DNA of 8,584 bases from Candidatus Nesterenkonia stercoripullorum (lineage in GTDB: Bacteria; Actinomycetota; Actinomycetes; Actinomycetales; Micrococcaceae). Under the pieces are notes generated by a model that had not been told where the DNA came from, did no database searches, and worked only from the letters and a program-made list of their open reading frames with translations. Of the stretch, positions 1-6,334 are shown piece by piece; the stretch's first letter is position 1, and each line of letters opens with the position of its first letter. The position numbers were made by a program, and so were the translations under genes. The stretch covers positions 1 to 8,584 of the forward strand of contig DXGD01000256.1 of the NCBI GenBank assembly GCA_019114115.1, read 5' to 3'.

Positions 1-189
1 CGCATCAGCCTCCTGCTGGTCCTCCGTCAGGAAATCCGGAAACTGCGAAATGATGCGACCAGCCAGGGAGATGTCCCGGGTCTCCACGTCCACTCCCGCC
101 GTCGACGCGAAAGCCTCGACGATCGGCTTGAACGAGTACGTCGCGAGCATCGGCGCTTCGTCGGTGTTCGTGTAGATGATTTTCGCCAT
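1..189 (-). CDS. icd: NADP-dependent isocitrate dehydrogenase, monomeric type (N-terminal fragment)
   Basis: Only the first 63 codons are present; the rest lies beyond the left edge. The ATG is at 189-187 and the protein begins [20 protein letters not shown], followed by [12 protein letters not shown] and [10 protein letters not shown]. This is the characteristic N-terminus of the monomeric (about 740-residue) isocitrate dehydrogenase, not the homodimeric family. The enzyme is cytosolic and oxidatively decarboxylates isocitrate to 2-oxoglutarate with NADP+, feeding the TCA cycle, glutamate synthesis and NADPH supply. The catalytic residues lie outside the visible part. An AGGGAG ribosome-binding site at 205-200 sits 10 bases before the ATG. 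The gene is on the same strand as mgtE, 119 bp downstream of it, and appears to have its own promoter. The family call is firm on N-terminal similarity; integrity of the full gene cannot be judged. Confidence 0.9.
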   Translation of the reverse strand, partial: MAKIIYTNTDEAPMLATYSFKPIVEAFASTAGVDVETRDISLAGRIISQFPDFLTEDQQEADA

Positions 190-199
190 GGGCGCGGCT

Positions 200-243
200 C
201 TCCCTCTCGAAGGTGTCGTCCTCATTGTCTGTACCTCAATCTA
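200..243 (-). promoter_or_regulatory. Probable icd promoter -10 and ribosome-binding site
   Basis: On the minus strand, TAGATT (243-238) fits the actinobacterial TANNNT -10 consensus. About 17 bases upstream lies GCGACT, a partial match to TTGACA. AGGGAG (205-200) is the ribosome-binding site, 10 bases from the ATG. A GCGAC...GTCGC inverted repeat (249-253 / 262-266, 8-base spacer) falls in the -35 to -10 spacer and could be an operator or chance. No clear terminator for the upstream mgtE gene is visible in 190-308. Confidence 0.4.
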
Positions 244-308
244 CCGGAGCGACGCCTGCGAGTCGCACCGGAATGCCTGAAATGGCGCACTATGTGTCGG
301 CCTGGCCC

Positions 309-1643
309 TCAGAGTCCCAGCACGGCACGTGCGATGAGGAAGTACACGATCAGACCGGTGGCATCGACGAAGGTGGAGATGAAGGGGTTGGCGAAAACTG
401 CAGGGTCAGCGCCGAGCTTCTTCCCCAGCAGCGGCATCAGTCCGCCTGCCGACGCCGCCATCGTGCAGATCGCCAGCAGCGTCAGGCCGATGACGCTGCC
501 GATATCCCAGCCGTACACCAGGCCTGCGACCAGGAACCCGCCGGTGCCCAGAGTGGCACCGAGAGTGGCCCCGACCCGCACCTCACGCCAGAGGACGCGC
601 ATCACGTCGCGCGGGCCGACGTCGCCCAGCGCAAGCGCTCGGGTCACGGTGGTCGCGGCCTGGTTGCCGGTATTGCCGCCGGTTCCGATCAGCAGTGGCA
701 CGAAGAGGCTGAGCACGACGAGGGATTCCAGCGTCGACTCGAAGACGTCCAGGACCTGGACCGTCAGTGTGGCGCCGACGGCGAGCACGAGAAGCCACAC
801 GACGCGCGAGCGCATGATCCGCAGCACCGGCGTGGAGAGATAGGGGCGGTGGAGCGGCTCGGAACCACCCTGACGGGCGGCGTCCTCAGACTCGGCACGT
901 TCCAGGATGTCCAGGGCGTCATCGACGGTGAAGATCCCGACGACGCGATGCTCCTTGTCGGTGACCGGCATCGCCAGGTGCTTGCGGTCGGCGCACAGGC
1001 GGGCTGCGTCCTCCGCCTCATGATCGACGATGACGGAGTCTGCCTCGGTCATCAGATCCGCGATCGGTGTCTCGTCTTCGGCACCCAGGAGGCCCCGCAG
1101 CGAGACAACGCCTTTGAGCAGGCGCTGCCGGTCCACGACGGGAAGCGTGTAGATCGTCTCGGCGTTCTCACCGGCCCGGCGAATCTTGTCCAGAGCCTGC
1201 TGCGCGTTCCACTGCTCGGGGATCGCCACGAACTCCGGGCTCATCTCACGCCCGATAGTGCCCGAGGAGTATCCGAGCACGATCCCGGTGAGGCTGCGCT
1301 CCCGGGGATCCAGATGGCGCAGCATCTGGCGGGCGACCGAGGCCGGCATCTCATCCATGAGACGGACCCGGTCATCCGGGTCGAGCGAGTCGAAGAAGTG
1401 GGCGACGTCGGCGTCTTTGAGCCCTTCGATGATCTCCAGCTGGAGCGATTGGTCCAGCATGTCGAAGACCTCGACGGCCACGCCTTTGGGGAGCAGGCGG
1501 AAGGCCACCGCACGGTCTCGCACACCGAGGCGTTCGAGGAAGTCCACGGTGTCACCCACGCTGATCTCCGTGAGAGCCTGCTGCAATCGCTGGGGCTCCC
1601 CGTCGCGCAGCAGGGCAGCCAGATCGTCAAGCTGTTCCGTCAC
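309..1643 (-). CDS. mgtE: Magnesium channel/transporter MgtE
   Basis: A 444-residue, full-length MgtE, which carries Mg2+ across the cytoplasmic membrane and is gated by intracellular Mg2+. Domains in order: a helical MgtE N domain (about 25-130); a CBS pair, CBS1 about 135-190 and CBS2 about 197-252; a linking helix about 255-280; and a membrane domain (281-444) with about five helices. The signature GGNTGNQ is at 322-328. The conserved pore aspartate is D427 within FISTFVDATG, equivalent to the Mg2+-selecting aspartate of the Thermus protein (established family knowledge). The start is GTG at 1643, with GAAAGG at 1660-1655. An in-frame TGA at 1652-1650 excludes a longer N-terminus. The gene lies 154 bp downstream of purH on the same strand, but its repeat-rich leader suggests separate control. 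Nothing is missing compared with the family. Confidence 0.96.
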   Translation of the reverse strand: MTEQLDDLAALLRDGEPQRLQQALTEISVGDTVDFLERLGVRDRAVAFRLLPKGVAVEVFDMLDQSLQLEIIEGLKDADVAHFFDSLDPDDRVRLMDEMPASVARQMLRHLDPRERSLTGIVLGYSSGTIGREMSPEFVAIPEQWNAQQALDKIRRAGENAETIYTLPVVDRQRLLKGVVSLRGLLGAEDETPIADLMTEADSVIVDHEAEDAARLCADRKHLAMPVTDKEHRVVGIFTVDDALDILERAESEDAARQGGSEPLHRPYLSTPVLRIMRSRVVWLLVLAVGATLTVQVLDVFESTLESLVVLSLFVPLLIGTGGNTGNQAATTVTRALALGDVGPRDVMRVLWREVRVGATLGATLGTGGFLVAGLVYGWDIGSVIGLTLLAICTMAASAGGLMPLLGKKLGADPAVFANPFISTFVDATGLIVYFLIARAVLGL

Positions 1644-1661
1644 AGGGCATCACGCCTTTCT

Positions 1662-1728
1662 GGTGTCCGCACCCGGGAGGCCTCCGGCGGCACGGTAGGA
1701 AACACCGTGCAGGCACCGTGGAGGCACC
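1662..1728 (-). promoter_or_regulatory. mgtE leader with nested and alternative hairpins
   Basis: The gap between purH and mgtE holds a dense set of inverted repeats. GCACGGT (1690-1696) pairs perfectly with ACCGTGC (1704-1710) over a 7-base loop. It is enclosed by GCCTCC (1680-1685) pairing with GGAGGC (1720-1725). A small GGTG/CACC hairpin (1662-1665 / 1670-1673) sits just ahead of the mgtE ribosome-binding site. ACCGTG occurs twice (1704-1709, 1715-1720), so CACGGT could pair with either copy, giving mutually exclusive folds. No T-run follows on the transcribed strand, so a simple purH terminator is not obvious. It does not resemble the M-box Mg2+ riboswitch as I know it. It may be a leader RNA controlling mgtE, an operator region, or a Rho-dependent purH end. 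The pairings are seen; the function is inference. Confidence 0.4.
1707..1728. repeat. Tandem 11-bp repeat in mgtE leader
   Basis: GTGCAGGCACC (1707-1717) is followed without a gap by GTGGAGGCACC (1718-1728): 10 of 11 bases identical with a period of one helical turn. A looser 12-base unit starting GT and ending CACC precedes them (1695-1706). Each of the two good units is itself a short palindrome, GTG-N4-CAC. Confidence 0.7.
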
Positions 1729-1797
1729 GACGAGATCAGACAGTTATGAAGCTGAACTCCTAAGCCGCCTCAGGGTGCGACGTCCAGCTCACAGTGC

Positions 1798-3483
1798 TCA
1801 GTGGTAGAAGTGCCGGGCGCCGGTCAGGTACATCGTCAGTCCGGCTTCCTGCGCCGCGGCGATGACTTCTTCATCACGCTGCGAACCACCGGGCTGGACG
1901 ACGGCGCGGACGCCGGCATCGATCAGCGACTGCAGACCATCGGCGAACGGGAAGAACGCGTCGGAGGCCGCAACCGCGCCGGGCGCTCGTTCGTGCCCGT
2001 CAGGGTCCAGCTCGTTGGCCCGGCTCACCGCGAGGCGGCAGGAATCGAGCCGATTGACCTGGCCCATGCCGATGCCGACAGTAGCCGTACCGCTGGCCAG
2101 CAGAATCGCATTGGACTTCACCGAGCGGACGGCGCGCCAGGCGAACTCCAGATCGGCCAGCAGCTCCGCAGAAGCCGCCTCACCTGAGACGAGCGTCCAC
2201 CCGGAGACGGCGTCGCCTGGTGCGTTCAGCGTATCGGCGGACTGCAGGAGCACTCCGCCGGAAATCTGCTTGTACTCCACGCTGTCACGCCTATGCCCTT
2301 CGGGCAGCTTGAGCAGGCGGATGTTCTTCTTCTTGGTCAGGATCTCCAGCGCCTCGTCCTCGAAAGCCGGTGCCACCACGACTTCGGTGAAGACCTCCGA
2401 GATGCCCCTGGCGAGTTCCGCGGTGACCGGCCGGTTCGCCGCGATCACCCCGCCGAAGGCCGAGAGCGGATCACACGCGTGAGCCCGGCGATGGGCTTGC
2501 GCGACGGTCTCGGCCGTGGCGACGCCGCAGGGGTTGGCGTGCTTGATGATGGCCACTGCGGGGTCGGCGAAGTCATAGGCGGTCCGTACGGCGGCGTCGG
2601 CGTCGACGTAGTTGTTGTAGCTCATCGCCTTGCCGTGAAGCGTCTGCGCCTGGGCGAGCCCGGGATGCGCATTGCGCTCGGCGTAGAGGGCTGCCGGCTG
2701 ATGGGAGTTCTCCCCGTAACGCAGGGCAGCGACCCGCTCGAGCGCCAGACCCGCGTAGGGAGGGAAGCTCGGCCGATCGGAGTCCTGACTCACGGTCAGA
2801 TCCGGCAGCGAGGTGGAGTCGAAGTCGTCGTCGAACTGCTGCGAGGTCCACCGCGCGACCGCAGTGTCGTAGGCGGCAGTGTGGGCGAAGGCGAGCGCTG
2901 CCAGGCGCTGCCGGGAGGCCAACGTGAAGCCTCCCCCGGCCGCCGCCGCCACCACATCGCCGTACCGCAGCGGATCCACGACGACGGCGACTGAGGCATG
3001 GTTCTTCGCCGCTGCACGCACCATCGCGGGACCGCCGATGTCGATCTTCTCCACGATGGCGTCCTCCGAGGCACCGGAGGCCACTGTCTCCGCGAACGGA
3101 TAGAGATTCACGACGACGAGGTCGAACGGCTCCACGCCAAGATCGGTGAGCTGCTCGCGATGGTCCGCACGACGCTGGTCAGCCAGCAGGCCGGCGTGGA
3201 TCAGCGGATGCAGGGTCTTGACCCGGCCATCCAGGCACTCCTGGAAGCCGGTCACCTCGGAGACTTCGGTCACCGGCACGTCCGCGGCGGCGATCCGCTG
3301 CGCAGTGGAGCCGGTGGACACGATCTCCACACCGGAGGCGTGCAGCCCTTTGGCGAGGTCTTCGACTGAGGTCTTGTCGAACACCGAGATCAGCGCGCGT
3401 TTGATGGGCCGCCTGCCCTGCGCATCCTGCTGTGCGTCGTGCTCAGGCCCGGAAGTCTGGTTCTGCTGCTGTGCGCTGCTCAC
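1798..3483 (-). CDS. purH: Bifunctional AICAR formyltransferase / IMP cyclohydrolase PurH
   Basis: This 561-residue cytosolic enzyme catalyses the last two steps of de novo purine synthesis: formyl transfer from 10-formyl-THF to AICAR, then ring closure of FAICAR to IMP. The N-terminal MGS-like IMP cyclohydrolase domain runs from about 28 to 160, with the conserved DGRVKTLHP at 85-93. The formyltransferase domain follows, with YGENSHQP at 256-263, the catalytic KHANPCG (K314, H315) and GMGQVNR near the C-terminus. The end, RHFYH, is a variant of the common RHFRH. The start is GTG at 3483, with GAGGAG six bases upstream; an in-frame TGA at 3495-3493 rules out a longer form. Residues 1-27 form a polar Q/D-rich extension before RALISVFDK, making the protein somewhat longer than the usual 510-530. 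purN, a frequent neighbour, is absent; regX3 ends 108 bp upstream on the same strand. Confidence 0.97.
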   Translation of the reverse strand: MSSAQQQNQTSGPEHDAQQDAQGRRPIKRALISVFDKTSVEDLAKGLHASGVEIVSTGSTAQRIAAADVPVTEVSEVTGFQECLDGRVKTLHPLIHAGLLADQRRADHREQLTDLGVEPFDLVVVNLYPFAETVASGASEDAIVEKIDIGGPAMVRAAAKNHASVAVVVDPLRYGDVVAAAAGGGFTLASRQRLAALAFAHTAAYDTAVARWTSQQFDDDFDSTSLPDLTVSQDSDRPSFPPYAGLALERVAALRYGENSHQPAALYAERNAHPGLAQAQTLHGKAMSYNNYVDADAAVRTAYDFADPAVAIIKHANPCGVATAETVAQAHRRAHACDPLSAFGGVIAANRPVTAELARGISEVFTEVVVAPAFEDEALEILTKKKNIRLLKLPEGHRRDSVEYKQISGGVLLQSADTLNAPGDAVSGWTLVSGEAASAELLADLEFAWRAVRSVKSNAILLASGTATVGIGMGQVNRLDSCRLAVSRANELDPDGHERAPGAVAASDAFFPFADGLQSLIDAGVRAVVQPGGSQRDEEVIAAAQEAGLTMYLTGARHFYH

Positions 3484-3500
3484 ACGTGCTCCTCACTCAT
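3480..3500 (-). CDS. Possible 6-codon leader peptide overlapping purH start
   Basis: An ATG at 3500-3498 opens a short frame encoding MSEEHV, ending in TGA at 3482-3480. It has its own good ribosome-binding site, GAGGAG at 3513-3508, seven bases before the ATG. Its stop codon overlaps the purH GTG (3483-3481) by two bases, and its GAG-GAG codons form the purH ribosome-binding site. That geometry would couple purH initiation to termination on this frame. A frame this short can arise by chance, so this is a candidate only. Confidence 0.3.
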   Translation of the reverse strand: MSEEHV

Positions 3501-3518
3501 CAGTGAACTCCTCAGTGA
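3495..3518. repeat. Tandem 12-bp repeat in purH leader
   Basis: ACTCATCAGTGA (3495-3506) is followed directly by ACTCCTCAGTGA (3507-3518), differing at one base. On the purH strand the copies read TCACTGAGGAGT and TCACTGATGAGT. The upstream copy contains a GAGGAG ribosome-binding-site-like sequence; in the other copy one base change turns this into GATGAG and so supplies the ATG of the candidate leader peptide. It could be a slipped-strand duplication or a tandem operator. Confidence 0.75.
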
Positions 3519-3580
3519 CGGGGCCCTCGCCCTAGGCCGGATGTTCACTGCGGACACACCCCGACCAGCTTCTTAGTCTA
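3501..3580 (-). promoter_or_regulatory. Probable purH promoter and leader stem
   Basis: On the minus strand, TAGACT (3580-3575) matches the TANNNT -10 form. A weak TTCGAG at the -35 position overlaps the end of regX3. Transcription from here would give a leader of roughly 85 bases. That leader contains an 8-bp perfect inverted repeat: CAGTGAAC at 3550-3543 and GTTCACTG at 3508-3501 (minus-strand reading), with 34 bases between. The 3' arm lies exactly between the candidate leader-peptide ribosome-binding site and its ATG. The repeat may be an RNA stem or a split operator. The leader lacks the conserved elements of the ZTP (pfl) riboswitch. Confidence 0.35.
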
Positions 3581-3591
3581 GCGGGCCGAGC

Positions 3592-4278
3592 TCAGCTCTC
3601 GAATTTGTACCCGAGCCCACGCACTGTCACCAGGTACCGCGGCCGGGAGGGGTCAGGCTCGATCTTGGCACGAAGCCGCTTGACATGCACGTCGAGAGTC
3701 TTGGTGTCACCGACGTAATCGGAGCCCCAGACCCTGTCGATGAGCTGCCCGCGGGTGAGCACGCGATCGGCATTGCGCAGCATCATCTCCAAGAGCTCGA
3801 ACTCCTTCAGCGGCAGGGAGACGGAGTGGCCGCCGACGTCCACAGTATGCCGCTCCACGTCCATCTTCACCGGGCCGGCCGTGACCAGAGAGGCGTCGTC
3901 GGCGGTCTCCTCGATCTCTCCGCGCCGGCGCAGCACAGCTCGCACCCGGGCGAGCAGCTCCCGGGAGGAGTATGGCTTGGTGACATAGTCGTCGGCACCG
4001 AGCTCCAGTCCGACGACCTTATCGATCTCGGCATCCTTGGCTGTGAGCATGATCACCGGGACATTCGATCGCTGCCTGATCTGGCGGCACACTTCGGTTC
4101 CCGGCTGGCCGGGCAGCATCAGATCCAGAAGCACCAGGTCAGCACCGTTGGCGTCGAAGAGCTCCACTGCGGAGAGCCCGTCCTCCGCGACGGTCACATC
4201 GTAGCCCTCGCGCTCGAGGGCGTAGGAGAGCGCCTCGGAGAACGACGGCTCATCCTCAACGATGAGAATTCTGGTCAC
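3592..4278 (-). CDS. regX3: Two-component response regulator RegX3 (OmpR/PhoB type)
   Basis: A 228-residue DNA-binding regulator, the partner of SenX3. The receiver domain (about 2-118) has acidic residues E8/D9, phospho-acceptor D52 in LLDLMLPG, T79 and K101 (KPYS). The winged-helix Trans_reg_C domain (about 130-228) contains LPLKEFELLE, VLTRGQLIDRVWG and the C-terminal LVTVRGLGYKFES. Long stretches, such as KVVGLELGADDYVTKPY and DTKTLDVHVKRLRAKIE, are nearly identical to mycobacterial RegX3 as I know it. The start is GTG at 4278, with AGGAGG at 4290-4285, six bases away. The frame stays open upstream to 4539 only because it runs through senX3, so that extension is not real. The family activates phosphate-starvation genes when phosphorylated. 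The start lies within the last codons of senX3, suggesting translational coupling. Confidence 0.95.
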   Translation of the reverse strand: MTRILIVEDEPSFSEALSYALEREGYDVTVAEDGLSAVELFDANGADLVLLDLMLPGQPGTEVCRQIRQRSNVPVIMLTAKDAEIDKVVGLELGADDYVTKPYSSRELLARVRAVLRRRGEIEETADDASLVTAGPVKMDVERHTVDVGGHSVSLPLKEFELLEMMLRNADRVLTRGQLIDRVWGSDYVGDTKTLDVHVKRLRAKIEPDPSRPRYLVTVRGLGYKFES

Positions 4279-5512
4279 GCATTTCCTCCTCTTCTGGCGT
4301 CCGTACAGAAGTCGGTGCAAGACGACGCGTCGGGGTCGACGCCGAAAGGCCCCCGGCGGGTTCTCGGTCACCAGTACGTTCTGCGGACTCGGTATCCAAT
4401 TCTGGCAGTCTGATGGTGAACGTCGATCCCCGGCCCTGCTGGGACCAGAGGGCGACTTCCCCACCGTGGTTCGTGATGACGTGCTTGACGATACTGAGCC
4501 CCAGTCCAGTCCCGCCGGTCTGCCGCGACCGCGCAGCATCGACCCGGTAGAAGCGTTCGAAGATCCGCTCCTGGTCCTCCGCGGCGATGCCGATCCCCTG
4601 ATCGGCGATCGTCACCTGGGCCACGCCGTTCCGGCTCGAGAGACCGACCCCGACGCGGGTGCCCGCAGCCGAGTACCGCACGGCATTGTCGATCAGGTTG
4701 CGGAAGGCCATCGACAGCTGGTCCGCGTCCCCGTGCACCAGCCGTGGGGAGGTTCCGCCGACTTTGACTTCGATCCCCTTGGCCTCCGCCGAAAGGCGCG
4801 ATCGATCCACAGCATCGGAGATGACCTCCCGGACATCGACGGGGCCGCCCGCGAAGACGACGTTCTTGCCCTGGACGCGGGAGAGCTCGATGATGTCCTG
4901 GACCAGCACGGAGAGCCGCTCGGACTCGCGATGCAGACGACGGGCGAAGCGGCGCACGGCTTCGTCGTCGTCGGCGGCGTCCTCGATCGTCTCCGAGAGC
5001 AGCGAGATGGCCCCCACAGGCGTCTTCAGCTCGTGGGAGACGTTGGCCACGAAGTCGTTGCGGACCGCTTCGGTCCGCGAGAGCTCCGTGCGGTCATCGG
5101 CCAGGATGAGGATGTACTCATCCCCTAGCGGGGCCACGCGCAGGTGCACTACGATCGGGGTCTCGGCTTGCAGGCCGCGCGTGAGCTCGTGCTCCTGGTC
5201 GATGATCACACCGTGGGCTCGCACCCGGGCCGTGAGCTCGAGAATCTGCGCATGCACCACAGTGTGACCTCGCACGAGGCCGAAGGCATAGGCCGCCGGG
5301 TTCGCCCGCACGACGCCGTCGACAGTATCGACCACGATATAGGCCAGCCCCAACGAGGCGAGCACTTCTGCGGCGCCTTCGGGGATTGTCGGTTCATCGA
5401 CGTCGATGCCGGCGGCGCGCTGACGTTCGCTCATACGGAAGGCATACATGCACAGCACACCCAGGGCCAGGCCCACAGTGCCGGCGAGAGCGGCGATGAA
5501 CAACGGATCCAC
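4256..5512 (-). CDS. senX3: Sensor histidine kinase SenX3
   Basis: A 418-residue membrane kinase that phosphorylates RegX3 in response to phosphate status. One N-terminal transmembrane segment (about 4-25) is followed by a cytoplasmic PAS-like region (about 45-140). The HisKA H-box FVANVSHELKTP carries the phospho-histidine H160. The HATPase domain has N-box RNLIDNAVRY (271-280), G1 DQGIGI (304-309) and G2 GGTGLGL (333-339). The tail after residue 371 is polar and weakly conserved. Its last residues, EEEE-MRDQNSHR, arise because the regX3 ribosome-binding site and start codon are embedded in the senX3 frame; the genes overlap by 23 bp. The start is GTG at 5512. No strong ribosome-binding site precedes it, but a -10-like TAAGCT lies six bases upstream, so the transcript may be leaderless. 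The domain set closely matches mycobacterial SenX3. Confidence 0.94.
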   Translation of the reverse strand: MDPLFIAALAGTVGLALGVLCMYAFRMSERQRAAGIDVDEPTIPEGAAEVLASLGLAYIVVDTVDGVVRANPAAYAFGLVRGHTVVHAQILELTARVRAHGVIIDQEHELTRGLQAETPIVVHLRVAPLGDEYILILADDRTELSRTEAVRNDFVANVSHELKTPVGAISLLSETIEDAADDDEAVRRFARRLHRESERLSVLVQDIIELSRVQGKNVVFAGGPVDVREVISDAVDRSRLSAEAKGIEVKVGGTSPRLVHGDADQLSMAFRNLIDNAVRYSAAGTRVGVGLSSRNGVAQVTIADQGIGIAAEDQERIFERFYRVDAARSRQTGGTGLGLSIVKHVITNHGGEVALWSQQGRGSTFTIRLPELDTESAERTGDREPAGGLSASTPTRRLAPTSVRTPEEEEMRDQNSHR

Positions 5513-5529
5513 ATGCCTAGCTTAGGCAT
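5513..5529 (-). promoter_or_regulatory. Perfect inverted repeat over senX3 -10 / start region
   Basis: ATGCCTA (5513-5519), a three-base spacer and TAGGCAT (5523-5529) form a perfect 7-bp inverted repeat directly abutting the senX3 GTG at 5512. On the minus strand the centre contains TAAGCT (5524-5519), a TANNNT-type -10 whose end is six bases before the GTG, as expected for a leaderless transcript. There is no convincing -35. The element could be an operator over the -10 or, if transcription begins further upstream, a hairpin masking the start codon. Confidence 0.5.
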
Positions 5530-5571
5530 TCAAACGCCAACAGGAGGATTTTCAGGGCCAATGGGTTTAGG

Positions 5572-5627
5572 GTTCAACTATCGTTCACCTGGCCGTTGAC
5601 TGATCTTAGCGGCGCCGTTCACTTCTG
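5572..5627 (+). promoter_or_regulatory. PHO-box-like phased GTTCA repeats (putative RegX3 sites)
   Basis: Four related units lie on the plus strand: GTTCAACTATC at 5572, GTTCACCTGGC at 5583, GTTGACTGATC at 5595 and GTTCACTTCTG at 5617. Their spacings are 11, 12 and 22 bases, all close to whole helical turns. Streptomyces PhoP, the RegX3 counterpart, recognises 11-bp direct repeats of GTTCACC type, and such boxes sit between divergent phoU and phoRP there (established knowledge). Here the array lies between phoU and senX3-regX3, so autoregulation of both units by RegX3 is a reasonable inference. The third unit also contains TTGACT (5596-5601), which could act as a -35 for phoU, though no good -10 follows. 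Confidence 0.6.
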
Positions 5628-5680
5628 CGGTGGAGGCTGGAAGCCCCGGTCACGGGACATGCGAAAGGAATACAACAGAC

Positions 5681-6334
5681 GTGCGAAGACTTTTCCAAGA
5701 GGATCTCCAGAATCTCGGTGAGCAGCTCATTGAGATCACGCACTTGGTCTCCAAGGCAATGGAGCGCGCCTATCAGGCGTTCGAGACAGCTGACGTTCAG
5801 CTGGCTGACGAGGTCATAGCCGCCGACGCCGCCATCGACCGTCAGCAGGTGGAGCTCGACGAGAAAGCGATCGAGCTCCTCGCCCTGCAGGGGCCGGTCG
5901 CGTCTGATCTGCGGATGATCGTCGGGGCGCTGCGCATGTCGACGTCGCTGGAGCGCATGGGCGATCTCGCCCGGCACATCGCTCAGCTCGTGCGCCTGCG
6001 GTATCCCGATCTCGTCTCACCACCAGAGCTGCAGCACATCTACGCCCAGATGGCCGAGCACACGATCTCGATCGCCGACCGCCTGGCGACCCTGCTCGAA
6101 AATCGAGAGCTTCACCTGGTCAGCGAAATCACCGCGCTGAACGACCAGATCAACCAGCTGCACGCCTCAGTCTTCGCCGCGATTGCCGCCGAGGAGTGGC
6201 ACGCTTCTGCCGCGACCACCGCGGATGTCACGCTGACCAGCAGGTACTTCGAGCGCTTCGGAGATCACGGCGTCTCCGTGGCACGCAAAGTCGATTACCT
6301 CGTCACCGGCGACTGGGACTCCAGGGGCGAATAG
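5681..6334 (+). CDS. phoU: Phosphate signalling/transport accessory protein PhoU
   Basis: A 217-residue all-helical cytoplasmic protein built of two PhoU repeats. Matching metal-binding motifs fall exactly 100 residues apart: E91-RMG-D95 in LERMGDLARHIAQLV and E191-RFG-D195 in FERFGDHGVSVARKV. The N-terminus RRLFQEDLQNLGEQL and the overall length are typical of actinobacterial PhoU. The start is GTG at 5681, with AAAGGA at 5664-5669, eleven bases upstream. A GTG at 5630 in the same frame would add 17 residues unlike the family and is rejected. PhoU proteins link phosphate sufficiency at the PstSCAB transporter to silencing of the sensor kinase. The divergent senX3-regX3 fits that role; no pst genes are in the window. 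It is the only plus-strand gene here. Confidence 0.95.
   Translation: MRRLFQEDLQNLGEQLIEITHLVSKAMERAYQAFETADVQLADEVIAADAAIDRQQVELDEKAIELLALQGPVASDLRMIVGALRMSTSLERMGDLARHIAQLVRLRYPDLVSPPELQHIYAQMAEHTISIADRLATLLENRELHLVSEITALNDQINQLHASVFAAIAAEEWHASAATTADVTLTSRYFERFGDHGVSVARKVDYLVTGDWDSRGE

Noticed and set aside
1650..1727. A short in-frame GTG-initiated leader frame upstream of mgtE ending at the TGA 1652-1650
   Set aside because: It has no ribosome-binding site, and its codons are made of the repeat units, so there is no positive evidence of translation.
213..1763. A 516-codon open frame on the plus strand opposite mgtE
   Set aside because: It lies antisense to an intact, well-conserved mgtE and its translation has no recognisable domain and a composition typical of a high-GC shadow frame.
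1644..1797. M-box Mg2+ riboswitch upstream of mgtE
   Set aside because: The leader is short and lacks sequence resembling the conserved M-box core; its hairpins are of a different kind.
2293..2994. Long plus-strand frames opposite purH
   Set aside because: They are antisense to a complete, conserved purH and show no domain features.
3484..3591. ZTP (pfl) riboswitch upstream of purH
   Set aside because: This RNA is known from purine and one-carbon gene leaders, but the leader is short and I could not find its conserved core or 3' CCGCCTGGGC-like element.
4279..4539. An upstream extension of the regX3 frame by 87 codons
   Set aside because: The extension lies wholly inside senX3, has no family similarity, and a strong ribosome-binding site supports the GTG at 4278.
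5144..5599. Plus-strand frame opposite the senX3 N-terminus running into the divergent region
   Set aside because: It is antisense to senX3 and covers the promoter and operator-like repeats; no ribosome-binding site or family likeness.
5630..5680. A longer PhoU beginning at GTG 5630
   Set aside because: The extra 17 residues do not match PhoU proteins, while GTG 5681 gives the canonical N-terminus and a suitable ribosome-binding site.
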